A DNA stretch of 64,000 nucleotides from Pseudoalteromonas shioyasakiensis (GCF_019134595.1 NZ_CP077771.1:620001-684000), one strand, 5' to 3'; positions 55,071 through 63,416 are shown, numbered from the stretch's first letter. Numbers and translations: made by a program. Notes: generated by a model from the sequence alone, not told the origin.

Positions 55071-55226
55071 CCAACCCGCAATAATACTTAATCATTTTGA
55101 GGGATTAAGCCTGTCGCTAACTGCGTTAAAAATTTCTCATTTAGAACAACTAAATAACGAAATTTTTGCCTTGTTATCAACGAGGTTTTATTGCCTCAAA
55201 ATAGACGACTTAATTAAGCGGATTGG
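55071..55226 (+). mobile_element. MITE with terminal inverted repeats and TA target duplication
   Basis: A 156-bp non-coding element flanked by TA on both sides (55069-55070, 55227-55228). Its ends are imperfect inverted repeats: CCAACCCGC against CCAATCCGC as the first nine bases, extending to the inner TTTTGAGG at both ends. The TA duplication suggests mobilisation by an IS630/Tc1-mariner-type transposase supplied elsewhere. A degenerate copy is at 23657-23810 in opposite orientation. Confidence 0.8.
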
Positions 55227-55319
55227 TATAAAAACACAGCTACAGTCCAGCTAATCCTAATAGCTATTTGCTTAATAACTAATTTAAATAAGCAGGTACA
55301 AAACGACATAATGTTTATT

Positions 55320-55338
55320 GCAAATAATTATCATTAGC
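55320..55338. promoter_or_regulatory. Candidate Fur box of the siderophore-receptor gene
   Basis: GCAAATAATTATCATTAGC matches 14 of 19 consensus positions, the best Fur-like site in the window, 74 bp upstream of the receptor ATG. Confidence 0.6.
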
Positions 55339-55411
55339 CTTGCCTTTACACTTCTTTACATTTAGACTGCCCCACAATCACATAATAAATACCGATTTAA
55401 CAAGGACAAGC

Positions 55412-57547
55412 ATGTTAAAAACTTCACTGACTCTGGTCGCTCTTGCAATTAGCAGCCAGGCATTTGCTGATGATGCCATCAATAAAAAACTTACCGCAGA
55501 AGAAATGGAACACGTTGTTGTGTCAGGCAGCCGTGTATTTGAAAGCATTGATGAAGTACCCGCTTCTGTAACGATTATTAGCCAACAGCAAATTGAAGAG
55601 CATTTAAAAGTTAATCCAGAGCTACAAAGCTTACTTGCGCAAATGGTACCAGGCCTTGCACCAGATACAGGTAGTTCGAGTAATACAGGTCAGAGTTTAC
55701 GTGGCCGTGCACCACTTGTGATGATTGATGGTGTGCCACAATCTACACCGCTCAGAAACGGCTCTTTGGGAGTTAAAACACTCGACCCAAGTGCCATTGC
55801 GCGTATCGAAGTGATCAAAGGTGCTACCTCTGTTTATGGTAATGGTGCATCGGGCGGTATTATTAATTACATCACAAAGCAGGCAACAAGTGATGGTCAG
55901 CCAGAAGGTGAGATCAGCCTATCGTCACGCTTTAGTGCAGTTAAGTTAGAAGAAAGCGCCGGTGCGCGAGTCTCTGCTGCGGTTAATGGCCGAGCAGATA
56001 AACTCAGCTATTTATTTACTGCAAGTTATGAAGAAAATGGTGTTCAACGTGACGCCGAAGGCGATATTCTTGGCTTACAATATGGTTTATCTGATGCAGT
56101 AACAGAAAACTACTTCACCAAACTTGGTTATGACTTTGACGATGAAAAACAACTGCAATTTAGCTATAACTACTTTAGTTCTCAACAAAAAACCGATTTA
56201 GGTGACGTTGTTGGTAACCTAAATGATGGCGAAAAAACATATGCCATTCATGTACCTAAAGAGCTGCAAAAGCAAGGTAAACCACAAGGCCCAGATGGTA
56301 ACGAAAACATTACCATAAAGTACACAGACTACGCCCTGTTTACTAATACCCAAATGACGCTCGACCTTTACATGCAAGATATCGAGAATGTGTTTTTCTT
56401 TTCTACAAACTTAGCTAACCCAGACGAAGGCTACGAAGGCGGCCAATCAATTATTCGTTCTGAAAAGAAAGGTGCACGCGCTACATTTAATACCCTTGTT
56501 GATTTTGACAATGTTGAAGCTACCTTCATTTATGGCCTAGATGCACTGAATGATGTGACGTCTCAACCACTTGTAGATGGCCGTGTTTGGGTTCCAGAAA
56601 TGGATATGGAAAGCCTTGCTGGCTTTTTACAAACAAAATGGGTAATCGATAATGATTTAGTCATTAAAGCGGGTGTGCGCCAAGAGAGCATTGATTTAAC
56701 CGTTGATGATTACAACACCTTAAAGCTTTGCCGCTCTGAAACACAGTGCTCTGTGCCGCTTAGCGTAAAAGGCGACACCATTGATTACGATGCAACCACT
56801 TACAATGTTGGTATTAAATACAATTTACTGGATGCTTTCAGTCCGTTTGCCAATTATTCACAAGGGTCTGATATCTCAGATATTGGTCGCCTACTACGTT
56901 CAGCGACAGTGAATGATATTGGTCTAATTCAAACAGAAGCATCAATCATCGATAACTATGAAGTTGGTTTTACCTCACAGTTTGATAACTTACGTTTTGA
57001 ATTTGCAGCTTACCGCAGTACATCAGAGTTTGGCACCACAAATAGCTTTAATGAAGTAACGGGTGTTTATGAGCCGGTACGTGCACCGCAAGAGATTTGG
57101 GGTTACGAAACATTGGTTGATTATAAAATTAATCCAACTCTAAAACTGGTTGCAACTTACAGCTATGTTGAAGGTAAAAATACCGAAGACGACATTTACT
57201 TAGGTTCGCGCCAAATAAGCCCACCAAAAGGCACTGCTAACTTAAACTGGCAACCTAATGATGAGTTATCACTTACGGTGAGTTATTTATATGTGGGTTC
57301 ACGTAAACGTTTTGAACCAAATGCAGACGGCGACTATGTTGGCGACCAAGGGCCAATTAGCAGTTACAACCTATTTAACCTAAGCGGTCGTTATAACTTT
57401 AGCGATAACTGGCAAGCGTTTATGGGCGTAGAAAACCTATTTAACAATGATTACTACCCTGCCCGCGCTCAGTCATACACCTACGGTGGCTATAACATTA
57501 AAGGTTTAGGTACCACTGTTACACTTGGTACAACCTATAGCTTCTAA
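55412..57547 (+). CDS. TonB-dependent siderophore receptor
   Basis: A 711-residue receptor from ATG 55412 (AAGGA before it; the frame opens at 55340). Signal peptide ends AFA. TonB box MEHVVVSGSRVFES; plug with QSLRGRAPLVMIDGVPQSTP and VIKGATSVYGNGASGGIINY; barrel ends GTTYSF. The plug type is that of ferric-siderophore receptors, and the Fur box supports an iron ligand. Which siderophore is not decidable. A terminator follows, then the bacterioferritin genes. Confidence 0.9.
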   Translation: MLKTSLTLVALAISSQAFADDAINKKLTAEEMEHVVVSGSRVFESIDEVPASVTIISQQQIEEHLKVNPELQSLLAQMVPGLAPDTGSSSNTGQSLRGRAPLVMIDGVPQSTPLRNGSLGVKTLDPSAIARIEVIKGATSVYGNGASGGIINYITKQATSDGQPEGEISLSSRFSAVKLEESAGARVSAAVNGRADKLSYLFTASYEENGVQRDAEGDILGLQYGLSDAVTENYFTKLGYDFDDEKQLQFSYNYFSSQQKTDLGDVVGNLNDGEKTYAIHVPKELQKQGKPQGPDGNENITIKYTDYALFTNTQMTLDLYMQDIENVFFFSTNLANPDEGYEGGQSIIRSEKKGARATFNTLVDFDNVEATFIYGLDALNDVTSQPLVDGRVWVPEMDMESLAGFLQTKWVIDNDLVIKAGVRQESIDLTVDDYNTLKLCRSETQCSVPLSVKGDTIDYDATTYNVGIKYNLLDAFSPFANYSQGSDISDIGRLLRSATVNDIGLIQTEASIIDNYEVGFTSQFDNLRFEFAAYRSTSEFGTTNSFNEVTGVYEPVRAPQEIWGYETLVDYKINPTLKLVATYSYVEGKNTEDDIYLGSRQISPPKGTANLNWQPNDELSLTVSYLYVGSRKRFEPNADGDYVGDQGPISSYNLFNLSGRYNFSDNWQAFMGVENLFNNDYYPARAQSYTYGGYNIKGLGTTVTLGTTYSF

Positions 57548-57570
57548 ACTAACTTTTGTTTAGAACAACA

Positions 57571-57595
57571 AGCCCTTCTTAGTAAGGGCTTTTTT
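57571..57595 (+). terminator. Rho-independent terminator of the siderophore-receptor gene
   Basis: AGCCCTT-CTTAGT-AAGGGCT followed by five T. Confidence 0.85.
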
Positions 57596-57757
57596 CATTT
57601 AAGAATAGAAACGATAAATTGTTCATTTATCAACCATTAACGCAAACTTAAACGAGAATCACACTCAATAGTAAATAACTGATTTACAAAGGAAAAAGTT
57701 TGCAATCTTGTTTTAATATACTACAATTACCGCAACTTGGAATTTGAGGACAGCATT

Positions 57758-58231
57758 ATGAAAGGTAATCAAAAAGTCATAGATAGTTTTAACAAACTAC
57801 TCGCAAACGAATTAGCTGCTATAGATCAATACTTTATTCATTCTCGTATGTATGACGATTGGGGCCTAAATAAGCTGTATGAGCGTCTTAACCACGAAAT
57901 GGAAGAAGAAAAAGACCACGCTGATTGGTTAATTAAACGTATTCTATTTTTAGAAGGCGTACCAAACATGACTAAGCGTCGTGATCTGTTAATTGGCTCA
58001 GACGTGAAAAGCATGATGCAAAACGATTTAACACTTGAACTAGAAGTGGTTGATTGTGTTAAAGAAGCAATTGCAATCTGTGAACAAGAAAAAGACTATC
58101 AATCACGCGAAGTGCTTGAAAAGCTATTATTTGATACAGAAGAAGATCATGTTTACTGGTTAGAACAACAGCTTGGTCTAATCGACAAAATTGGTAGCCA
58201 AAACTACCATCAATCTCAAATGGGCGAATAG
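57758..58231 (+). CDS. bfr: Bacterioferritin subunit with ferroxidase centre but no heme ligand
   Basis: A 157-residue bacterioferritin starting MKGNQKVIDS with GAGGA upstream. By alignment to E. coli numbering E18, E51, H54, E94 and the ExxH pair (128/131 here because of one inserted residue) are kept, giving a complete di-iron ferroxidase site. The heme-ligand Met52 is replaced by Lys (E51-K-D-H54). It stores iron as ferric mineral in a 24-mer. It is paired with the second subunit gene 11 bp downstream, which has the opposite set of residues. Confidence 0.93.
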   Translation: MKGNQKVIDSFNKLLANELAAIDQYFIHSRMYDDWGLNKLYERLNHEMEEEKDHADWLIKRILFLEGVPNMTKRRDLLIGSDVKSMMQNDLTLELEVVDCVKEAIAICEQEKDYQSREVLEKLLFDTEEDHVYWLEQQLGLIDKIGSQNYHQSQMGE

Positions 58232-58242
58232 AGGCTAATTGT

Positions 58243-58707
58243 ATGAAAGGCGATAAAAGCGTCATTGCTGCACTTAATAAAGTATTAGCGAATGAATTAG
58301 TAGGTATTAACCAATACTTTTTACACGCTCGTATGTTTAAAGATTTTGGCTTTTCAAAATTAGACAAAGCTGATTACAAAGTATCTATTCAAAAAATGAA
58401 AAACGCCGACCGTTTAATCGAGCGTATTTTGTTTTTAGAAGGTTTACCAAACCTACAAGATTTAGGTCGCCTACGTATTGGTGAAAACTCTGAAGAAATG
58501 ATCGAAGCTAACATGAGCTTTGAACTTGATTCATTACCTGATCTTAAAGCGGCAATTAAACTTGCTGAAGAGAAAAAAGATTACATCAGCCGCGAAGCGC
58601 TAGATAACATCTTAAATGAGCAAGAAGAACAGATTGATTGGCTTGAAACACAGCAGCAGTTAATCAAAACCGCAGGGCTTGAGAATTACCTGCAATCTCA
58701 AATGTAA
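58243..58707 (+). CDS. bfr: Bacterioferritin subunit with heme ligand but degenerate ferroxidase centre
   Basis: A 154-residue bacterioferritin starting MKGDKSVIAALN, 11 bp after the first subunit gene. M52 (QKMKNAD) is present as heme axial ligand. The ferroxidase positions are largely lost: E51 to K, H54 to N, E127 to Q and H130 to Q; only E18 and E94 remain. It likely co-assembles with the first subunit, supplying heme and electron exit while the partner oxidises iron. Two-subunit bacterioferritins of this kind are known from Neisseria and Magnetospirillum. Confidence 0.93.
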   Translation: MKGDKSVIAALNKVLANELVGINQYFLHARMFKDFGFSKLDKADYKVSIQKMKNADRLIERILFLEGLPNLQDLGRLRIGENSEEMIEANMSFELDSLPDLKAAIKLAEEKKDYISREALDNILNEQEEQIDWLETQQQLIKTAGLENYLQSQM

Positions 58708-58720
58708 TTTGCTAAAACTT

Positions 58721-58747
58721 AAAAAAGCAGCCTAGGCTGCTTTTTTT
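58721..58747. terminator. Bidirectional terminator between the bacterioferritin and MscS genes
   Basis: AAAAAAGCAGCC-TAGGCTGC-TTTTTT, a perfect palindrome with A- and T-runs at the two ends, used by both converging units. Confidence 0.85.
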
Positions 58748-58764
58748 ATGTCTAAAATTTGTGA

Positions 58765-59238
58765 TTAATCATCTTCGCGATCAATGATTGACACTTTATT
58801 ACTTAAAATTAAAGAGTTAGGAATTAAATGCACGGCTCCCTCGCCTTTAATTGTGATATAGCGCAAATTAAGGTCAATCACTGTGCCCTTTGAATTACTC
58901 ACTTCAATGTAATTACCAAGCTTAATGGGCTTATAAAGCACAATCATCACACCTGCTACTAGGTTTGAAATAGCATCCTTCAACGCAAAACCCAAAGCAA
59001 AGCCTGTTAGGCCTAAGCCGGCAACTAACGCGGCTACGTCAAAACCCAGTTTCGATAACGCAAGCACAATACCAATAAATAATAAAATAGCGCGCTGCGA
59101 GTTAGATATAAGCCGGAAAGTTTCAAGAGCGGTTGAATCAAAGCGACGTTGAAACTGTTTAATAGCACGGTCAATAATAAGGCTTGCTATGTAAAAAGCA
59201 GCTAGTACTAAAAATGCTTGAATAAATTGGCTAGTCAT
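58765..59238 (-). CDS. Small MscS-family mechanosensitive channel
   Basis: A 157-residue protein that keeps two membrane helices, the pore-lining TM3 (LVAGLGLTGFALGFALKDAISNLVAGV) and the start of the beta domain, and ends soon after. It lacks the full vestibule domain of E. coli MscS (286 residues), as in the short MscS branch. It could release solutes on osmotic downshock. Convergent with the bacterioferritin genes. Confidence 0.87.
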   Translation of the reverse strand: MTSQFIQAFLVLAAFYIASLIIDRAIKQFQRRFDSTALETFRLISNSQRAILLFIGIVLALSKLGFDVAALVAGLGLTGFALGFALKDAISNLVAGVMIVLYKPIKLGNYIEVSNSKGTVIDLNLRYITIKGEGAVHLIPNSLILSNKVSIIDREDD

Positions 59239-59296
59239 AAGATTTACAAGTAAAAATAAAGCCCATCATAGGCTTAAAATTGCGCGAGGCATACAA

Positions 59297-59752
59297 TTAT
59301 TGCTTTTCAAACACACAAGAAACGTTAGGTTTACTCAGTGTATAAGTAATATTGCCATTATCTTTAAAACGCAGATCTTCAGTTGTTGAACCGTTGTCGC
59401 CTTCATTATCACAGCGAAAGTAGCGCTTAGTTCTAACAATGCCATTTACGAAGTATTTTAACTTCGAACTGACAACGCAAAAGTGTGGTATCTTCTTTAC
59501 CTGCGTGCCGTTATGTAGGTCACTAAAGTCGATTAACGTACCTAAGCTAAAGCCTTGCGTTGGTTCTTTTATCAATGAAAAAGATGCGTTTTGACAAACC
59601 GCATCACTACCCTCTTTTGCTTTGTAGTCACCTTGTTTGTCTTTAATTAAAGTCAAAAATTGGGTTTTATTACTCGGCTTTACATCCAGCAGAGCGCTGG
59701 CAAATGACGATGTTGAGAGTAAAAAAGCCACTAAACAAAAGTAATATCTCAT
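59297..59752 (-). CDS. Exported hypothetical protein
   Basis: A 151-residue protein with an N-terminal signal (YFCLVAFLLSTSSFASA), four to five cysteines in the mature part (NASF area, VVSSK area, FRCDNEGD, PNVSCVF). No family recognised. The convergent and adjacent genes are also small exported proteins. ATG start. Confidence 0.6.
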   Translation of the reverse strand: MRYYFCLVAFLLSTSSFASALLDVKPSNKTQFLTLIKDKQGDYKAKEGSDAVCQNASFSLIKEPTQGFSLGTLIDFSDLHNGTQVKKIPHFCVVSSKLKYFVNGIVRTKRYFRCDNEGDNGSTTEDLRFKDNGNITYTLSKPNVSCVFEKQ

Positions 59753-59936
59753 TGAAAATCCATAAACTTATAGACACTTTAGTAGCATAGCATGCTGATT
59801 AAGGTTGGTGAATTTATAACGTAGTAGTTAATACGATTAAAAAATGCTTTTGGTTCTATTTTATGAACTTTGCATAGGCAACCAATCTGTTTATATGCTA
59901 TAAATTTTAATGATGATAATTTTTGGAGGGAATCAA

Positions 59937-60368
59937 ATGAAAATAGTCAAACTCATCGCTTTAACCACATTTTTAGCCTTAACCAGTACTCAAAGCCTAG
60001 CTGGTGATGACGACTGGAAAACAATCGCAGAAAAAAAAGTTAGTTATAAAAGCGAAACCGATACCGTTAACCCTATCACCAGCAGCCACTACAGCCATAT
60101 TAAAGTTAAATGCACCCATGGCACAGTGAACCTTAAAAGCATTAAAGTCGTCATGAATAATGGTGAAGAAAAAGTATTTGAAAACCTGGGTGTTCTAACC
60201 AAAGGAATGTCATCACGTAGCTTAAATTTGCCAGACAAAAACGACGCCAAACTCGATAAAATTAAACTTGAATATGAATCAGTAGGCAGCACAGCCCTCA
60301 GTATGGCAGGTGTAACCGAAAAAGCCGAAGTTGAAATTCTCGCGAAAAAAGCAAAGAAAGATGATTAA
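59937..60368 (+). CDS. Exported hypothetical protein, possibly DUF2541-like
   Basis: A 143-residue protein with signal peptide (LALTSTQSLAG). The mature part has HIKVKCTHGTVNLKSIKVVMNNGEEKVFEN and SSRSLNLPDKNDAKLDKIKLEYESVGS, with some likeness to the beta-sandwich DUF2541/YaaI type. The C-terminus is very lysine-rich (ILAKKAKKDD). ATG 59937 with a strong GGAGGG; the frame begins at 59910. Function unknown. Confidence 0.65.
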   Translation: MKIVKLIALTTFLALTSTQSLAGDDDWKTIAEKKVSYKSETDTVNPITSSHYSHIKVKCTHGTVNLKSIKVVMNNGEEKVFENLGVLTKGMSSRSLNLPDKNDAKLDKIKLEYESVGSTALSMAGVTEKAEVEILAKKAKKDD

Positions 60369-60409
60369 AGTTGCGAGCCAATGATGTTTGAGGCCATACA
60401 CTTTCATAA

Positions 60410-60802
60410 GTAGCAGCGGCTTTATGCCGCGACTATTTTTAAACAAACGCGCTAAAGCACGACCTACAAACGCGCGAAACAAGTTTCACGCCTACGATGG
60501 TGCCCTTGTAGTTCGTCATTTATGGCGACAAAAACCGTGGAGATTTTCAAGTAGGAACGGCTTCAGCCGTGAACCTTAAATGTTCGGCGTTGAAACGCCT
60601 CCTACAAGCTTTATTATCGTACCTTGCTTACTTTACTCTTTTAACGCGCTAAAGCACGACCTACAAACGCGCGAAACAAGTTTCACGCCTACGATGGTGC
60701 CCTTGTAGGTCGCCATTTATGGCAACAAAAACCGTGGAAATTTTCAATTAGGAACGGTTTCAGCCGTGAACCTTAAATGTTCGGCGTTGAAACGCCTCTT
60801 AC
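60410..60802. repeat. REP-like modular palindrome array, tandemly duplicated (197-bp period)
   Basis: About eleven short palindromes, each headed by GTAG on one strand or its complement CTAC on the other. Modules: GTAG-CAGCGGC (60410), GCGCGCTAAAGCACGACCTAC-type (60445), CGAAACAAGTTTCACGCCTAC (60471), GTAG-TTCGTCATTTATGGCGA (60508), GTAGG-AACGGCTTCAGCCGT (60551) and CGGCGTTGAAACGCC-TCCTAC (60583). The last five recur in the same order at 60643-60802. The duplicate fills the whole 464-bp gap, so no gene is there. Confidence 0.8.
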
Positions 60803-60832
60803 AAACTTTACTCTCCTATCTTGCTAACTCTC

Positions 60833-61390
60833 TCAACGCTTATAAAGCGCCTCAATTGTTGCTGAATCAAGCGAATAAGCATTGATCATATAGCCTGCTA
60901 ACGCACCTGATGCGTTTTCTGGTAATTCAAGTTTTTGTGATAATGCATGTAGTGTAAATTGATATCTGTGAGCGCCATGTCCTTCTGGAGGGCAAGCGCC
61001 GCCAAAGCCTTTGAAACCATAATCATTTGTTATCTGCACACTGCCTTTTGGCAATTTGTTCTTCTCTTCACTGCCCGCACCGCTTGCTAAACTTGATACC
61101 GACTTAGGAATATTCACAACTTGCCAATGCCACCAGCCACTACCTGTAGGCGCGTCAGGATCATAAACGGTCAATGCGAATGCTTCAGTTCCTTTAGGTG
61201 CATTTTGCCAAGCGAGTTGTGGAGAAAGGTTATCGCCATTGCAACCAAAGCCTTTAAATTCTTGCGCACTCCCCATAAAGTCACCATGGGCAATGTCTTT
61301 GCTTGTTAGAGTAAATGTCTCCGCGAATGTGGTGCCAGATAAGCATAGTAGAAATAACGGTGTAGCAATTTTCAATGTTGATGATTTCAT
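60833..61390 (-). CDS. YbhB/YbcL-type (PEBP, Raf-kinase-inhibitor-like) exported protein
   Basis: A 185-residue protein with a signal peptide ending TFA. It has the PEBP signature: FGCNGDNLSPQLAWQNAPKGT, VYDPDAPTGSGWWHW, FKGFGGACPP and GHGAHRYQFTLHAL. The anion-binding pocket (Asp/His/His) is conserved. Bacterial members have no settled ligand. Single gene between REP arrays. Confidence 0.9.
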   Translation of the reverse strand: MKSSTLKIATPLFLLCLSGTTFAETFTLTSKDIAHGDFMGSAQEFKGFGCNGDNLSPQLAWQNAPKGTEAFALTVYDPDAPTGSGWWHWQVVNIPKSVSSLASGAGSEEKNKLPKGSVQITNDYGFKGFGGACPPEGHGAHRYQFTLHALSQKLELPENASGALAGYMINAYSLDSATIEALYKR

Positions 61391-61465
61391 AATATTCTCC
61401 GATTAATAAGAATAATCATAATACCTAGCAAAGACAGATCAAATTAGTGCCAAAACTGTCAATTA

Positions 61466-62278
61466 TTAGCCTGCTTCGCTCATTATTGTTTTACGAAGGG
61501 CTGTTGGAGTCGTATTAAACAAAAGTTTAAACTTATCGGTGAATCTAGATTGCGACGAAAAACCACATTGCTGTGCAATGCTGCCAATAGACTGTGAGCT
61601 ACTTTGAATCAAGTGTAGTCCATGGCTTAAACGCGCGTTATCTTTAATTAACTGAAAACTACTGTCTTCTGCGGTTAACTTTCTTCTGAGTGTCGATTCG
61701 CTCATCGCTAACGTAGCTGCAATACTGCTTGCATCCCAATCATGCGTTAAATCACCAGCGATGATAGTATGTACTTTGTGAGTCAGTGTTGGTGGCTCAA
61801 TAATTGAACCTAAGTCTCTGAAACCCTGAGAAAATAACACTTGCAGCAGCTCTTGTCTTCTAATTGGCCATAATTGAGGTGGCGTTACTGCAGCCCATTC
61901 AATAAATTGTTTTAAGGTCATTTTAAACAGTGAATCGACTTGCCCTGTAATAAACTTTTTCTTTGCGCCGGCTTGATATTTCAAACACTCAAAGTCGGTG
62001 TAATCAAATTCAATCAATAAAGCAATATAGCCAAAGTTTTGCGGAATGTTACGCATTGCGACCTGCGGTGTATTTGCCATAAAAACAAAATCACCTGCAT
62101 CGCAGTTAACTTCTTCTGTATCAATTAACGTTTTGCTGCCAGATAACACAACGACAAGTAATGGGTTTGCGATAGGCACATTAACAATATGCTGTTCATC
62201 ATTAGCGCAGTAAATCGAAAACGGTAAAGACTGATGTTGCTTTACTGTGCTTAAACCTACCTCTATCAATTCATTCAT
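61466..62278 (-). CDS. AraC-family transcriptional regulator
   Basis: A 270-residue regulator with an N-terminal cupin-like domain (PLLVVVLSGSKTLIDTEEVNCDAGDFVFMANTP) and a C-terminal double helix-turn-helix (MSESTLRRKL and IGSIAQQCGFSSQSRFTDKF). It resembles the group that binds an aromatic or carbonyl inducer. The target is not evident, because adjacent genes are the PEBP gene downstream and a REP array upstream. ATG start. Confidence 0.88.
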   Translation of the reverse strand: MNELIEVGLSTVKQHQSLPFSIYCANDEQHIVNVPIANPLLVVVLSGSKTLIDTEEVNCDAGDFVFMANTPQVAMRNIPQNFGYIALLIEFDYTDFECLKYQAGAKKKFITGQVDSLFKMTLKQFIEWAAVTPPQLWPIRRQELLQVLFSQGFRDLGSIIEPPTLTHKVHTIIAGDLTHDWDASSIAATLAMSESTLRRKLTAEDSSFQLIKDNARLSHGLHLIQSSSQSIGSIAQQCGFSSQSRFTDKFKLLFNTTPTALRKTIMSEAG

Positions 62279-62305
62279 AATTTATAGTGTTTTTTCATTG
62301 CTCTG

Positions 62306-62360
62306 AGCGGAACGGCATCATCCGTGAATTTTAGTTATTCGGCGTTGAAACACCTCCTAC
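62306..62360. repeat. Short REP pair (two modules)
   Basis: GGAACGGCATCATCCGTG (same kind as 60551, head degraded) and CGGCGTTGAAACACC-TCCTAC (same as 60583). The latter ends inside the coding sequence of the DUF4262 gene and provides its stop codon. Confidence 0.75.
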
Positions 62361-62887
62361 AAACAAACTTTTTCGATTATTCCTGTCTTATTTAATATAG
62401 GTTGTGCCCATTGATAATAATCAGAAGTACCTTCATCCCATGGCCATAAACCTTTTGTTGTTGGCCATACCATTTGAAGCATCTTAAAATTACTTTCATT
62501 ATGTAACCACAGGCCATAACCTAAGTATTCTTTATAATGTGAACTATCTACATAGATGAAAGTCACATCGAAGCCTTCAAGAAAATCACTATAAAATTTA
62601 CCTACTTCAAAAACCTCACCTTTAAGCAATCTATCTTTGTAGTTATTAATCATTGAGTGAGCCAATGAACTATCTAAACCTAGAATGATTAAGTCCGGTT
62701 TCTTCTGTTTTTTATTAATACCAATCGAATAAGTAAATTCAGGCGCATCTTCCCCTTCCATAACTTTCAATACATGGCATCCAAAGTGTTCAATGTTGTT
62801 TAAAGCAACCTGATCTTGTTCGTTCATGGTAACCTTTGATTTAAGTAATTTTTTTACGGTCGAAAATAAACTATAAAATTTAAACAT
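62357..62887 (-). CDS. DUF4262 family protein
   Basis: A 176-residue protein. From residue 21 it shows the DUF4262 start MNEQDQVALNNIEHFGCHVL and EGEDAPEFTYSIGI. ATG 62887 overlaps the stop of the upstream gene (TAATG) and allows translational coupling; ATG 62827 with AAAGG is the alternative and matches the domain start. The stop TAG is part of a REP head (GTAGG), so the C-terminus (EKVCL) may differ from relatives. These proteins are common in accessory gene blocks, function unknown. Confidence 0.75.
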   Translation of the reverse strand: MFKFYSLFSTVKKLLKSKVTMNEQDQVALNNIEHFGCHVLKVMEGEDAPEFTYSIGINKKQKKPDLIILGLDSSLAHSMINNYKDRLLKGEVFEVGKFYSDFLEGFDVTFIYVDSSHYKEYLGYGLWLHNESNFKMLQMVWPTTKGLWPWDEGTSDYYQWAQPILNKTGIIEKVCL

Positions 62888-63252
62888 TATTTGTAAAAAG
62901 CAGGCAATCTCTTTGCTCTAAAGTTTTTAGCGTATATCCACCATTTAACTCCTACATCATCAATTAATTGATAAAAGTTAAAATTTATTTCTAGGTAATT
63001 CTCATTTAGGTAGCTTGATACAAGCTCATTTGCGATAACAATTTTAATAGGCCCAACTAAACTAAATGCTAAACTTAAAGAATCAACATCTAAAAACTCT
63101 ACTTCTATTTCCCCGTTGTCTCTAGTACCAATATCACCATTAAACTTTATTTTTAAGGAACCAGAAGCTTGTTCTGTTGGTACATTAATTTTTTCAACTG
63201 TTGCCTGCCCATGCAACCTTGCGAGGTAAGCATTTAATTCATCTAAATCCAT
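62887..63252 (-). CDS. Hypothetical protein coupled to the DUF4262 gene
   Basis: A 121-residue cytoplasmic protein, MDLDELNAYLARLHGQA, no hydrophobic segment, acidic. No family recognised. It overlaps the DUF4262 start by one base (TAATG), so the two form a bicistronic unit. The unit sits between two REP clusters (62306-62360 and 63282-63416), suggesting it moved in together. Confidence 0.6.
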   Translation of the reverse strand: MDLDELNAYLARLHGQATVEKINVPTEQASGSLKIKFNGDIGTRDNGEIEVEFLDVDSLSLAFSLVGPIKIVIANELVSSYLNENYLEINFNFYQLIDDVGVKWWIYAKNFRAKRLPAFYK

Positions 63253-63281
63253 TTGTGCATTAACCTTTAAATTTATACCTT

Positions 63282-63416
63282 ACGCGCTAAAGCACCACCT
63301 ACAAACGCGCGAAACAAGTTTCACGCCTACGTTATAAAACATTAGGCACTGGGATTCAGGCTCATGGACGCGATGTAAAATCGCTGCTACTTGTTCGGCG
63401 TTGAAACGCCTCCTAC
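63282..63416. repeat. REP-like palindrome array (four modules)
   Basis: CGCGCTAAAGCACCACCTAC (63282), CGCGCGAAACAAGTTTCACGCCTAC (63306-63330), the minus-strand GTAG-CAGCGATTTTACATCGCG (63364-63390, matching the copy at 8527) and CGGCGTTGAAACGCC-TCCTAC (63393-63416). The modules have the same sequences as those in the 60.4-kb array, in a different combination. Confidence 0.75.

Noticed and set aside
60369..60832. CRISPR array in the repeated region before the PEBP gene
   Set aside because: The repeats are palindromic modules of different kinds with a 197-bp period, without regular 25-40-bp spacers, and no cas gene is present.
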